NCBI GenBank assembly: GCA_004553595.1
Contig: SFKZ01000002.1
Coordinates: 124,001-188,000, forward strand
DNA: 64,000 nucleotides
Source of the DNA: Methanobrevibacter ruminantium
Lineage (GTDB): Archaea > Methanobacteriota > Methanobacteria > Methanobacteriales > Methanobacteriaceae
Reading direction: 5' to 3'
A program made the position numbers and the translations under genes. The notes under the pieces were generated by a model. That model had not been told where the DNA came from. It did not search any database and saw only the letters and a list, made by a program, of their open reading frames with translations. Shown here in pieces: positions 27,780-37,100 of this stretch. How positions within the stretch are numbered: the stretch's first letter is position 1; each line of letters opens with the position of its first letter.

Positions 27780-29021
27780 TTAGATCCCCTCCATTTCACG
27801 ATTATTTTCTTCTAAAACATAGGTTTTTACAATATCAGGAGTTTCACTTTCAAAAATATCCAGGATAATATTCTTTGCATTATAAAAACGATAATCAAGG
27901 TATCCTCCAGCAAACCATATATTCTTGTCAAATTCCCCAGGATGTGTGGTTTTTGACCTATTTTCACCTTTTAAAAAAACTTCCCTTGATTTGATAAGAA
28001 TTTTCAAACCTTCAACATCATTATCTTTCATTAATTCTCTAGATTTAATTAAAAAAGATTTTAGATTTGGATTATATAATCTTAAGGAAGAAAAGATCTC
28101 TTCAATATTTACATTAGATATATTGGGCAATCTAGGTTTTAATAGGGCAAATTCCTTTTTAGCCCTTTCATTCCCCTCTTCTGATACAATTAAATTATAA
28201 ATTACTCTCAAAACATATACAAATTCAGAAAATGATTTTGCCATATAAAAATCATTTTGAATTTTTTCTGGAAAATTATCAATGATACTTTCTAAATCCC
28301 TAAAAGAATTACACCCTAAAACTTCATATATATTTTCCTTTAAAATATAAGCAATCATACTATTTCTACAACTGGAAATAATTTGATTCTTTAAGAATTG
28401 GCCCTCTTCAGGGGTTAAATTCATATTGAATTCATTTATCCAATTTGGATTATAAGACGGGATGTTTAATAAATGAACTTTTTGACTAACACCTGCATTT
28501 TTATCATCCTGCTCATCATTTTCATCATTCCGATTTCCTAATTTGAGAATGTCTGATTTATTTTGTTTTTGAAAAGCAATTATTTTAATATATTGATCTA
28601 TGGACATCTTAGCTTTAAAAATCTGATATCTTCTTAAACCCGCCCAATAAATATTTGCAGGGGTTCGTTTAAGCCATTTATTAGATGCAATTGATCTTCT
28701 GCCAATTATTCCTCTTTCATGAAAATTAATATCCAATAATTTTCTAGCACATTTCTCTTCAGTACCATCTAATTGCTTTTTCAATTGGCTAAAACTTTTT
28801 TCACTATTTAATTCCAAATCCTTTAGGGCATATGGAACAATGAAAAAATATTTGGCACGAGTTTGAATTGTTGAAGTTCCAGGGAAAAATAAATCTGAAA
28901 ATCCATCTCGAATAGGTGCTATTCCCAATTCGTCAAGAACCCCTTGCTCTTTAAAATTTTCTAAAATAATCAAAATTTTATCTCTTTCTGATTTTGAAAA
29001 ATCTATCCATCCCAATTCCAT
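27780..29021 (-). CDS. DUF6361 family protein, first gene of helicase-PLD operon
   Basis: 413 residues of a conserved family with no known activity. The diagnostic N-terminal block is GWIDFSKSERDK at residue 4, followed by DELGIAPIRDGFSDLFFPG and PGTSTIQTRAKYFFIVPY to about residue 64. An invariant-looking IGRRSI segment and the RTPANIYWAGLRRYQIF block follow near residues 106-135. The late HPGEFDKNIWFAGGYLDYRF block is also typical. There are no membrane segments. GGGGCAT precedes the ATG. It leads a three-gene operon with PLD and helicase genes. From memory, families of this kind co-occur with PLD nucleases and helicases in accessory islands, so it may be a specificity or regulatory subunit; this is inference. 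Confidence 0.72.
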   Translation of the reverse strand: MELGWIDFSKSERDKILIILENFKEQGVLDELGIAPIRDGFSDLFFPGTSTIQTRAKYFFIVPYALKDLELNSEKSFSQLKKQLDGTEEKCARKLLDINFHERGIIGRRSIASNKWLKRTPANIYWAGLRRYQIFKAKMSIDQYIKIIAFQKQNKSDILKLGNRNDENDEQDDKNAGVSQKVHLLNIPSYNPNWINEFNMNLTPEEGQFLKNQIISSCRNSMIAYILKENIYEVLGCNSFRDLESIIDNFPEKIQNDFYMAKSFSEFVYVLRVIYNLIVSEEGNERAKKEFALLKPRLPNISNVNIEEIFSSLRLYNPNLKSFLIKSRELMKDNDVEGLKILIKSREVFLKGENRSKTTHPGEFDKNIWFAGGYLDYRFYNAKNIILDIFESETPDIVKTYVLEENNREMEGI

Positions 29022-29112
29022 ATAATGCCCCTTTTTAAAATAAGTAATTAATAATCTATTTATAAAAATATATAAAATTTATTTAAAAAAATAAAAATGA
29101 GGAAATCTAAAC

Positions 29113-29784
29113 TCAGAACTTCAAATTATCAATTGCCTTAACTAATTTTTCACTTAAATCATAAGTTCTTTCCATAGGTTCATAGGAATAAGTTTCATAA
29201 ACAATTGTTGGAATTCCACTTTCTACAACTGGAATTGTAATATAAGGAGGGCTTGTCCTATACTCGGGAGCATAATAAACAAGCTCATCAATTTCATCCA
29301 ACAATACATTGAGGAAATTAGTTGACTCATCATCAAATCCTGGAGCAAAGATGAAATTGGTTTTTTCATAGGTTCCAGGCCCTTTTAGACCCTTATTGCT
29401 ATGAATATCTGCAAAGAAATCATACTTGTTATCTATTATATGTGGAGCTGCAAACTCTTGAGCAAGAAGCTGTCCATCCATACGACCTTCTGTTTCCTCG
29501 TCAAGCTCACCAACCACATTTATATTGTAAATATAATAGGAATAGTTTAAAATGCCTTCTTTATCCCATTCAATTATTGTATCAAACAATCCTCTATGAG
29601 CCTTGCTCTCCATTGGATGCATACCAATCAAATAAGCTATTTTAATATCTGAATCAGTGTTTCCAAAAGGACCATGAAGATGAACGGTTCCCAAGTCATT
29701 TTCTCCAATCAATTCTGCATCATATAATGAAGAATCCACTTTTGCTTCATCTGTAGGCTCTTGAGGATAATCTTTCTTAATCAT
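29113..29784 (-). CDS. M14-like zinc hydrolase (AstE/AspA-like fold), soluble paralogue
   Basis: 223-residue protein with carboxypeptidase/deacylase-type zinc motifs: HPMESKAH near residue 57 (HxxE), DIHSNKG near 126 (third ligand) and YETYSYEP near 198 (likely general base glutamate). No signal peptide. It lies directly after a longer paralogue (29840-30646), which shares well over half of its residues plus an N-terminal membrane anchor. The pair looks like a tandem duplication in which this copy lost, or never had, the anchor. It could hydrolyse amide or gamma-glutamyl-type bonds, for instance in pseudomurein peptides, but the substrate is not deducible. The ATG at 29784 has only a weak GTGATG ribosome site. 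Confidence 0.65.
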   Translation of the reverse strand: MIKKDYPQEPTDEAKVDSSLYDAELIGENDLGTVHLHGPFGNTDSDIKIAYLIGMHPMESKAHRGLFDTIIEWDKEGILNYSYYIYNINVVGELDEETEGRMDGQLLAQEFAAPHIIDNKYDFFADIHSNKGLKGPGTYEKTNFIFAPGFDDESTNFLNVLLDEIDELVYYAPEYRTSPPYITIPVVESGIPTIVYETYSYEPMERTYDLSEKLVKAIDNLKF

Positions 29785-29839
29785 ATTTACACATCACGTT
29801 TAAAAATTTATTAAAAATTAATTTCAGTTATTTCATAAA

Positions 29840-30646
29840 TCAAAATTCTAAATTATCAACTACATCTACAAACTTATCCATCAAATCATAAGTTGTATTG
29901 ATTGGCTCATAACAATAGGTTTCATAGTTCACAGTCGGGATTCCCGCTTGCTCTGTAGGCAATGTGATATAAGGTGGACTTGACTGTGCGCTTGGGAAAT
30001 AGTAAACCAACTCTGGCATTTTATTTAAGATCTTATTTACAAAGGCTTCTGACTTTTCATCATGACCTACTGCAAAGACAAAATTAGTCTCTTCATAAGT
30101 TCCTGAAATCATCCCCTTATTACTATGAACATCAACAAAAAGGTCATAATCATTGCTGATTATATGAGGAGCTACAAACTCCTGAGCAAGCAACTGACCA
30201 TCCATTCTGCCTTCATCATCAGTATCATAATTTGTTACATTGATTTTGTAGATATAATAACGATAATTTAAAGAACTGCTTTTAGAATTTACAATATCAA
30301 ATAAAGCTTTATGAGCCTTGCTTTCCAATGGATGCATACCAATTGAATAAGCTATTTTAATGTCTGAATCAGTGTTTCCAAAAGGACCTAACAATTCTAC
30401 AGACCCCAAATCATTTTCACCAAGCAACACAGAGTTTACATTTGAAGTGTCGATTTTCGCTTCAGCTGTTGGCCCATCAGGATAAGATTGATTAATATTG
30501 ATAGCATTATCTCCCTTGGCAATAACACCATTATCAGAACTGCTTGAATTATTGACAGATATTGCATATCCGAAAAAAACAATAGCTATCGCTAATATAA
30601 TCACTAAAAGAAGTATCAATTTTGATTTATTGTTATCTGGAATCAT
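29840..30646 (-). CDS. M14-like zinc hydrolase, membrane-anchored paralogue
   Basis: 268 residues. Residues 9-30 form one hydrophobic helix (ILLLVIILAIAIVFFGYAI) followed by a Ser/Asn-rich linker, so the catalytic domain should be outside the cytoplasmic membrane. Zinc motifs are HPLESKAH, DVHSNKG and YETYCYEP, in the same order and spacing as in the downstream paralogue. Outside location and the pseudomurein wall of this lineage suggest a cell-wall peptide or dietary peptide substrate; this is inference. GAGAAT is the only ribosome site before the ATG. The gene lies 85 nt downstream of the second glmM on the same strand, a loose link to cell-wall precursor metabolism. Confidence 0.66.
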   Translation of the reverse strand: MIPDNNKSKLILLLVIILAIAIVFFGYAISVNNSSSSDNGVIAKGDNAININQSYPDGPTAEAKIDTSNVNSVLLGENDLGSVELLGPFGNTDSDIKIAYSIGMHPLESKAHKALFDIVNSKSSSLNYRYYIYKINVTNYDTDDEGRMDGQLLAQEFVAPHIISNDYDLFVDVHSNKGMISGTYEETNFVFAVGHDEKSEAFVNKILNKMPELVYYFPSAQSSPPYITLPTEQAGIPTVNYETYCYEPINTTYDLMDKFVDVVDNLEF

Positions 30647-30731
30647 ATTCTCAAAAAATAGTAAATATTAGAGAATAATTAAAATGAGAATAATTAAAAT
30701 TAGTCTCCAATAATTTAAAATAAATTTTCAA

Positions 30732-32093
30732 TTAATTTTTGTATTTTTCCACTAAACTGATTCCCCAGCTAGCCATTTCATCAGCTTTTTCCTGGGAGTC
30801 AGATTCAGCAAAGCATCTGAAGATCGGTTCAGTACCTGAAGGCCTGATGATTACCCAACCATCATCCTTTAGGATTTTAACCCCATCTGTTGTATCAAGC
30901 TCGAAATCAGTTGTTTCCTTGATCTCAGCTGCAATCTTTGCCATGACTTCCTGTTTTAAATCGTCAGCACATTCGACTTTTAATTTTTCCTGATAATAAA
31001 CCGGAAGCTCTGCTACAAGCTCGGATAATGGCTTATCTTCCTTAACAAGTATTTCAAGAATCTTTGCTACAGTCATAGCTGCATCTCTCCCATAGATAAA
31101 GTCTGGGAAAATGAGTCCTCCGTTTTCCTCTCCACCGAATAATCCATCAGTATCCTTAAGTTTTCTTGCAACAAGCAAATCTCCAACAGCAGTAGCTATC
31201 ACTTCACCACCGAACTCCTCTGCAATATCATAGATTGCTTGTGAAGTAGCTACAGTAGTTACAATAATGCCTCCGCCATTTTCCTTTAGCATATGCTTTT
31301 CAACAAGTGCAAAGGTCTTATCTCCTAAAATGAAGTTCCCTTTCTCATCAATGCAGATGGTTCTATCTGCATCACCATCATGAGCAAGACCAATGTCTGC
31401 ACCTAAATTCTTGACGGTTGCAATTAAATCCTGAAGGTTTGGTTCGATTGGCTCTGGGTCTCTTCCTGGGAAAAATCCATCCGCTTGACAGTTGATTGTT
31501 GTCACTTCACATCCCAATTCCTTAAGGATATAAGGTGCAGTATAGGAACCTGCTCCTGAACCGCAATCGACTACAACCTTAAGTTTTCTGTTTCTGATTG
31601 CTTCTGCATCGACTCTTTTTATAGTCTCTGCAATATACTCCTTGATTATAGTGTCATTGGTAAAGCATTCCCCAATCTTATCCCAAGAAGCCCTATTAGG
31701 CTCTGAGTCGAAGTACAACTTCTCAACCTCAATTTCCATATCGTCTGGAGTTCCTATACCAAACTCATCCACGAATTTAAGGCCATTGTATTTTGGAGGA
31801 TTGTGTGAAGCGGTTACAATAATTCCACCATCATAATAATTCCTTACAGCATATTGAATAGCTGGAGTTGGAAGAATTCCTAAATCCACCACATCACAAC
31901 CAGAGGAAAGCAATCCAGCAGTGATTGCGTATTTAAGCATTGGAGTGCTTGTTCTTGTATCCCCTCCAATAGCCACAGTACCTTGAACAATTGATCCATA
32001 ACTTGCTGCAAGACGTGATGCAAATTCTGGAGTCAATACATCATTTGCAGTTCTTCTTACACCAAATGTACCAAATAATCTTTTTTCTACCAT
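30732..32093 (-). CDS. glmM: phosphoglucosamine mutase-like phosphohexomutase (second paralogue)
   Basis: 453 residues with all phosphohexomutase loops: RLFGTFGVRR at the start, phosphoserine loop TASHNPPKYNG near residue 98, metal loop HDGDADRT near 240, sugar loop GGEENGG near 320 and phosphate loop RPSGTEPIFRCF near 425. The FGTFGVRR start differs from the FGTSGIRG of the copy at 13369, and the sugar loop GGEENGG differs from GGEPSGT, so the two enzymes may prefer different sugars (glucosamine versus glucose or mannose phosphates). AGGTCAT precedes the ATG. It lies upstream of the two M14-like genes. Assignment as GlmM rather than phosphomannomutase is tentative. Confidence 0.8.
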   Translation of the reverse strand: MVEKRLFGTFGVRRTANDVLTPEFASRLAASYGSIVQGTVAIGGDTRTSTPMLKYAITAGLLSSGCDVVDLGILPTPAIQYAVRNYYDGGIIVTASHNPPKYNGLKFVDEFGIGTPDDMEIEVEKLYFDSEPNRASWDKIGECFTNDTIIKEYIAETIKRVDAEAIRNRKLKVVVDCGSGAGSYTAPYILKELGCEVTTINCQADGFFPGRDPEPIEPNLQDLIATVKNLGADIGLAHDGDADRTICIDEKGNFILGDKTFALVEKHMLKENGGGIIVTTVATSQAIYDIAEEFGGEVIATAVGDLLVARKLKDTDGLFGGEENGGLIFPDFIYGRDAAMTVAKILEILVKEDKPLSELVAELPVYYQEKLKVECADDLKQEVMAKIAAEIKETTDFELDTTDGVKILKDDGWVIIRPSGTEPIFRCFAESDSQEKADEMASWGISLVEKYKN

Positions 32094-32202
32094 TTTATGA
32101 CCTTTATAAAATTAATAAATGATTAAATATTTAATGTTTTAAATTATTTTAAATCTAAATATATTTTTGTTTATAAAGTTTAAATATTTTATTAAAAATC
32201 AC

Positions 32203-32601
32203 TTAAGAAACCAATTTAATAGAATTTGAATTGGATAAAATCAGTTCCATTGAAGACTTGTATTCTGTTATGCTGCCAATTACCTCCACTTTATGATTCT
32301 TAAAGCTGTCCAAATCATTTCCAGCATCCTTAAGCTCCACTAATGTCGATTCAAAGATAATCAGATTTATCTTCCCAGTGCCATCATTCAACTCCATAAA
32401 GCAAGAGCTTCCACTTGAAGACTCCTTAATCGATTCAATCACTCCTGTGACCGCTACAGTCTCACCAATATTGTTTCTTGTAATGTCCTTTATTTGAATT
32501 TCCTTTGGTTCAATATAAGATGCAAAAATCAGCATTCCCATAATTCCTACAAGTGATGTAACCAATGCAACTTTAAAAATTATTTTATCATTTAATTCCA
32601 T
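32203..32601 (-). CDS. membrane-anchored OB-fold protein
   Basis: 132 residues. Residues 8-30 form one hydrophobic helix (VALVTSLVGIMGMLIFASY), followed by an OB-fold of the tRNA_anti/nucleic-acid-binding type: IGETVAVTGVIESI, FMELNDGTGKINLIIF and KVEVIGSITEY. Such anchored OB domains occur in archaea with unknown ligands; nucleic acid or small-molecule binding outside the membrane is possible. GGTGAT is an excellent ribosome site. It is a single gene between glmM and DNA ligase on the same strand. Confidence 0.7.
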   Translation of the reverse strand: MELNDKIIFKVALVTSLVGIMGMLIFASYIEPKEIQIKDITRNNIGETVAVTGVIESIKESSSGSSCFMELNDGTGKINLIIFESTLVELKDAGNDLDSFKNHKVEVIGSITEYKSSMELILSNSNSIKLVS

Positions 32602-32840
32602 AAAATCACCAAATAAAATTATTCTTAAAATGATTTATTTGACAAATAACATATAAATATTGCTTAAAATTAAAAAATAAGCTATATAATAATTTTAATA
32701 TTGTTTTAAACTCATTTTAATTATTTAAAATGATATCAATGATAAAATAATTTAAAAAAGGCTAAAAAATGTATAAAAAACATTAAAATAAAAAAAAAAA
32801 GAATGAAAAAATGAGAAAATAAAAAAATAAAAAATTAAGA

Positions 32841-34496
32841 TTATTGGCCATTATACATTGATTCCAATCTTTCAATTGTATCAATGTCCTCTACGCCCTT
32901 ATCTGTTCTTATGCTTTTTACAATAGGGAAACGTAAAGAGTATCCTGCAGGATATTCCGGACTTTTTACAATCTCACTGTATTTTATTTCTAAAACTATT
33001 TTTGGCTGAACAGTAATCTGAGTTCCTTTCTCTGAGATTATAATTTCTTTCATTTGTCTTGTTAGATTTGCCAAATCATCATCTGAAAGCCCGCTTCCTA
33101 TCTTGGTGATGGTTTGCAAATCGCCATATTCGTCGCGAAGCGCAATCTCATAAGACCCTATAAACTCTCCCCTTTTGCCTATTCCCTTTGTCCCTCCAAC
33201 AATAACTGTATCCAATGTTTCAGGTTCTGCCTTGAACTTTAGCATTTTCTTTCCACGAATTCCAGGAATATAGGGTTCAGCGCAGTTTTTAATCATGATC
33301 CCTTCATGTCCACCAGCTATGGATTTATTGAACAGTTCTATAGCATCATCAATGTTTTCAGGACCTACTTTCACAATATCACTGAGGTTCAATTCATCAA
33401 TTGAGCAATCCACAGCATTTTCCAAGATTTCCCTACGCCTAATGATAGGCTCATCAACTACAGGTTCCTTAAAGTAAAGCAAATCATATAAAAATATCTT
33501 TATAGGAACATTTTTCATTGCATCATGAATATCATATTTCCTTCTTACCCTTTGCAATACTGTTTGGAATGGAAGAGGCTTGTCATCCCTAAAACCTACA
33601 ATTTCACCTTCCACAATAAAGTCCTCATCGGGGAATCCTCTTTTGATGAAATCCACTGCATCTGGGAAAGCATGTGTGACATTTTCCAAACGGCGAGTGA
33701 ATAATGTGATTTCATCCCCTTTCTTATGGAATTGAGTACGAAATCCATCATATTTAGTTTCACAAAGTGCACATCCCATCTCTTCAACGCTTATGCCTAT
33801 TCCTTCAGACAATTGTGCAAGCATTGGCTTTACCGGCCTTCCCGGAATCAATGTCAATTTCTTAAGACCCTCTTCACCTTCAATCTTTGCCACTTTTGCA
33901 ACAAGACCTAAGTCATTTGTCAACATATGCGCCCTTTCAGCAACAGCCTTGTCAACACCAAATGCTTGGGATATCGCATCACGAATGATTCCTTCACCTA
34001 CACCAATTCTAAGCTCTTCCAAAATGGTTCTGCAAATGTATTTTGCTTCCTTTCCAGAAGCGGAAGATAAAAGTTCAAGAATATTGGAAATTTTACGGGC
34101 AGTGGATCTGCTTCCAGATATTGTTGCCAATTTTCTTAATTGGTTATAAACAAATTTGACAGTTAATGGCTGTGAGAAAAATGTCATTTGAGCCTTTTTG
34201 GCATATAGCTTTTCTGCAGCTGCTCCAATGTCTCCTTCATCACGGATGGCATCTTCAACCGCATCTACAGAAACTCCTACAGCATCTCCAACAGCTTTCA
34301 TAACAAGCTTATCACCTATTCCCTGTTCCTCTTCACTCCAAGAAGGGAAAACGCTACCTAAAGCCATTAATGTGATTTTCTCCAAATCCTCTTCTTCAAC
34401 TTTTATTAGAAAATCCGCTAAAATATCTGTTTTTTCCAATCTTTTTGTAGTGGCTCCTAATGCCTCGTAAACATTAACAAGTTCCTGATATTTCAT
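32841..34496 (-). CDS. lig: ATP-dependent DNA ligase
   Basis: Seals nicks in replication and repair. About 551 residues, the standard archaeal/eukaryal type I-like length. The DNA-binding domain (about 1-200) opens with MKYQELVNVYEALGATTKRL. The nucleotidylated lysine is in motif I ETKYDGFR near residue 248; the following adenylation and OB domains carry FIVEGEIVG, GHEGIMIKN and ETLDTVIVGGTKGIGKRGE. The C-terminus SLRFPIVKSIRTDKG is typical. An upstream start at 34511 would add five residues (MGCEK); the internal ATG at 34496 matches the conserved family start. thiC lies upstream on the same strand with about 50 nt between them. Confidence 0.95.
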   Translation of the reverse strand: MKYQELVNVYEALGATTKRLEKTDILADFLIKVEEEDLEKITLMALGSVFPSWSEEEQGIGDKLVMKAVGDAVGVSVDAVEDAIRDEGDIGAAAEKLYAKKAQMTFFSQPLTVKFVYNQLRKLATISGSRSTARKISNILELLSSASGKEAKYICRTILEELRIGVGEGIIRDAISQAFGVDKAVAERAHMLTNDLGLVAKVAKIEGEEGLKKLTLIPGRPVKPMLAQLSEGIGISVEEMGCALCETKYDGFRTQFHKKGDEITLFTRRLENVTHAFPDAVDFIKRGFPDEDFIVEGEIVGFRDDKPLPFQTVLQRVRRKYDIHDAMKNVPIKIFLYDLLYFKEPVVDEPIIRRREILENAVDCSIDELNLSDIVKVGPENIDDAIELFNKSIAGGHEGIMIKNCAEPYIPGIRGKKMLKFKAEPETLDTVIVGGTKGIGKRGEFIGSYEIALRDEYGDLQTITKIGSGLSDDDLANLTRQMKEIIISEKGTQITVQPKIVLEIKYSEIVKSPEYPAGYSLRFPIVKSIRTDKGVEDIDTIERLESMYNGQ

Positions 34497-34549
34497 CTTT
34501 TCACATCCCAAGAATCAGTGATAAAATTATTCAAAAATTCAAAATTGAT

Positions 34550-35824
34550 TTAAAAATCTCCTTTAGCTATTTTAACTGCACAGTACTCTCCACACATAGC
34601 GCACATTTCATCATCATCAAGTTCACATTTGTTTCTATAATGCCTTGGCTTGACATTGTCAAAAGCAAGATTGAATTGAGCTTCCCAGTCAAAGTTTTTC
34701 CTTGCAGTTGCCATTTCCACTTCCTTCTCCCATGCAGTTTCCAAACCTAATGCAACATCTGCTGCTTGGGCAGCAATCTTGCTTGCAATAACTCCTTCCT
34801 TAACATCTTCGAGGGAAGGCAATGATAAATGTTCTGCAGGGGTTACATAGCATAGGAAATCAGCTCCGCTTGAAGCGGCAATAGCTCCTCCAATAGCGGA
34901 AGTGATATGATCATAACCAGGTGCCAAATCTGTAACAATCGGCCCTAAAACATAAAACGGAGCCCCATGACATAATGTCTTTTGAATTTCCATATTGGAC
35001 CTGATTTGATTTAATGGAACATGACCTGGACCTTCAACCATGGTTTGAACTCCCGCTTCCTGAGCTCTTTTTACAAGAGTTCCCAAGGTAACCAATTCCT
35101 GAATCTGTGAAGTGTCTGTTGCATCAGATAAGCAACCTGGACGAAGCCCATCACCTAATGAAAGGGTGATGTCATATTCCAAAGCAATCTCAAGAAGGTA
35201 ATCGTAATTGGCATATAATGGGTTTTCCTCTCCATTATGCAAAATCCATGAAGCAAGGAAAGTTCCTCCTCTGCTTACAATACCCATCATCCTTTTAGCT
35301 TCCTGCAGCTTTTGAACTAAATCCTGATTTATGCCACAGTGAAGGGTCATGAAGTCAACACCATCTTTTGCCTGATGAATGATTGATTCCCATATGTCAT
35401 CCTCATCCATTTCGATGATTTCATTGCCTTTATTTAATGTAATAACTCCTGCTTCATAAATCGGAACAGTTCCAATAGGCACATCTACAGAACTCATTAT
35501 CTTTTCCCTAAACTCCAATAATTTAGGGCCTGTACTTAAGTCCATAATCGCATCTGCACCAAAATCAACTGCAAGTTTTGCCTTTTTCATTTCAAGACCA
35601 ATATCCTCGATTTTGCTTGATGAACCAATATTAGCATTGATTTTAGTGGTTAATCCCTTTCCAATACCGCAAGCTTTAGTTTCTCTTCCAATATTCTTTG
35701 GGATTACAATAGTTCCATTAGCTACTCCCTTTAATATCTTTTCTACATCTATCCTTTCAAATTCTGCAACCGCTTTCATTTCAGGAGTAATGTTTCCTTT
35801 CTTAGCTTCAGTCATCTGTGTCAT
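34550..35824 (-). CDS. thiC: phosphomethylpyrimidine synthase ThiC
   Basis: Radical SAM enzyme turning aminoimidazole ribotide into HMP-phosphate for thiamine. 424 residues, the short archaeal/bacterial form. The barrel carries GADAIMDLSTGP, MTLHCGIN, SLGDGLRPGC and VEGPGHVPLNQI. The unusual C-terminal cluster motif is CAMCGEYC (Cys-x2-Cys-x4-Cys). GGTGC lies 5 nt before the ATG at 35824; a later in-frame ATG three codons in is less well placed. No thiamine riboswitch (THI box) is visible in the A/T-only leader. The dnaligase gene follows on the same strand. Confidence 0.96.
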   Translation of the reverse strand: MTQMTEAKKGNITPEMKAVAEFERIDVEKILKGVANGTIVIPKNIGRETKACGIGKGLTTKINANIGSSSKIEDIGLEMKKAKLAVDFGADAIMDLSTGPKLLEFREKIMSSVDVPIGTVPIYEAGVITLNKGNEIIEMDEDDIWESIIHQAKDGVDFMTLHCGINQDLVQKLQEAKRMMGIVSRGGTFLASWILHNGEENPLYANYDYLLEIALEYDITLSLGDGLRPGCLSDATDTSQIQELVTLGTLVKRAQEAGVQTMVEGPGHVPLNQIRSNMEIQKTLCHGAPFYVLGPIVTDLAPGYDHITSAIGGAIAASSGADFLCYVTPAEHLSLPSLEDVKEGVIASKIAAQAADVALGLETAWEKEVEMATARKNFDWEAQFNLAFDNVKPRHYRNKCELDDDEMCAMCGEYCAVKIAKGDF

Positions 35825-36311
35825 TAAAGCACCTTTAATAATTTAAATCATTTTAATTTTGAAATATAATTGTAATAATCATCATAGTATTATATCTATA
35901 ACATTAATCTATTACATAATCCATAACATATTAAATTATGTAATTTATTATTTAATTAATTTGTTATCATGAAATAATTTTTAATGAAAAATATAAAGAA
36001 ATAATAAAAAAATAAAATATTGTTGTAATGTTGAACTAAATAAAATAATAAAAAAATTAAGAAAAATTTTACAAATCTAATTTAAGAACATGAAAAATCA
36101 TAACTGGACAAATATCAAAAATAAAAATGAACAAAATAATATCAAAACTAAACAAAATAATATAATTTACCAAGTTAAATCTAAAAAAATTGAATAAACA
36201 ATATTTAAATAATTGAAATATTAAATAATTATATAACCAACAAAAGTTGAAAAACTAAATAATAAAATTAGATTCGACAAATTGGTTGAAAAACTTTTTA
36301 GGAGAATAAAA
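35825..36311. other. AT-rich spacer between thiC and SDR pseudogene
   Basis: About 490 nt, almost entirely A/T, with divergent promoters expected for thiC (minus) and the SDR gene (plus). Several imperfect AACAAAATAATAT repeats occur near 36130-36170. No RNA gene or ORF is recognised. Confidence 0.4.
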
Positions 36312-37083
36312 ATGAAAAACTATTTCGACATTAAAGACAAAGTTGCACTTGTAACTGATGCTTCCTCAGGATTAGGTTGGCAAATCGCTCAAGCTTTCGC
36401 AAGCCAAGGCTGTAAAATGGCATTATTCGCAAGAAGAGCTGAAAGATTAGAAGAAAACAAAAAAAATCTTAGAAGAGGAATATGGTTGCGAAGTAATGTA
36501 TGCAGTAACTGATGTAGGTGACGTAAACAACATTGTAGAATCTGTACAAAAAGTAATGGACACTTACGGAAGAATCGACATCTTAGTTAACGCAGCAGGT
36601 ATCGGAAACAACTTAATGGTAGTTGACCAAGCTAAAGAAAACTGGGACAGCATTATCAGTATCAACTTAAGCAGTGTATACTACATGTGCAAAGCTGTCG
36701 GAGAAATAATGATCAAACAAAACTATGGTAAAATCATTAACATCGGTTCTATCCACAGTAGAGTTATCTTCCCTGGTGGAGGAATTAGTGCTTACTCATC
36801 TGCAAAAGGTGGAGTAATGAACTTAACCAAAGACTTAGCTGTAGAATAGGCACAATACGACATTACCGTAAACGCAATTTGCCCTGCAGTATTCAAAACC
36901 GAATTAACCGAAGATTCCATTGACTTGCCTGGATTCATGGACCTCATTAAAGCATACTGTCCAGCTGGAAGATTAGGTGAACCTGGCGAATTAGACGGTC
37001 TCGCAATTTACTTAGCATCTGACGCATCCAGCTTCTGTACCGGTCAATTAATCTGTGTTGACGGTGGAGGGACTGCAATATAA
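36312..37083 (+). pseudogene. short-chain dehydrogenase/reductase (FabG-like) pseudogene
   Basis: Reads as a 256-residue NAD(P)-dependent SDR, from MKNYFDIKDKVALVT to LICVDGGGTAI, but carries three lesions. A run of eight A at 36459-36466 shifts frame; seven would continue as NKKILEEEYGCEVMYAV. A TAG at 36847-36849 replaces the Trp codon in LAVE-W-AQYDITVNA. The cofactor motif reads TDASSGLG instead of TGASSGLG. The catalytic Ser (IGSIHSR) and YSSAKGG Tyr/Lys are still present. AGGAGA precedes the ATG at 36312. Codon use is C-ending and like that of rps3ae, so the gene was recently highly expressed. Substrate of the intact form is unknown. Confidence 0.9.
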
Positions 37084-37100
37084 TTGAAAAACAAATTATG

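Noticed and set aside
29022..29112. Attachment site or tRNA boundary for the defence-like operon
   Set aside because: Only a 90-nt AT-rich spacer; no tRNA, direct-repeat pair or integrase seen on either side.
36847..36849. TAG as a pyrrolysine codon in the SDR gene
   Set aside because: No pyl genes seen, the family has Trp here, and the gene has two other lesions, so a nonsense mutation is simpler.
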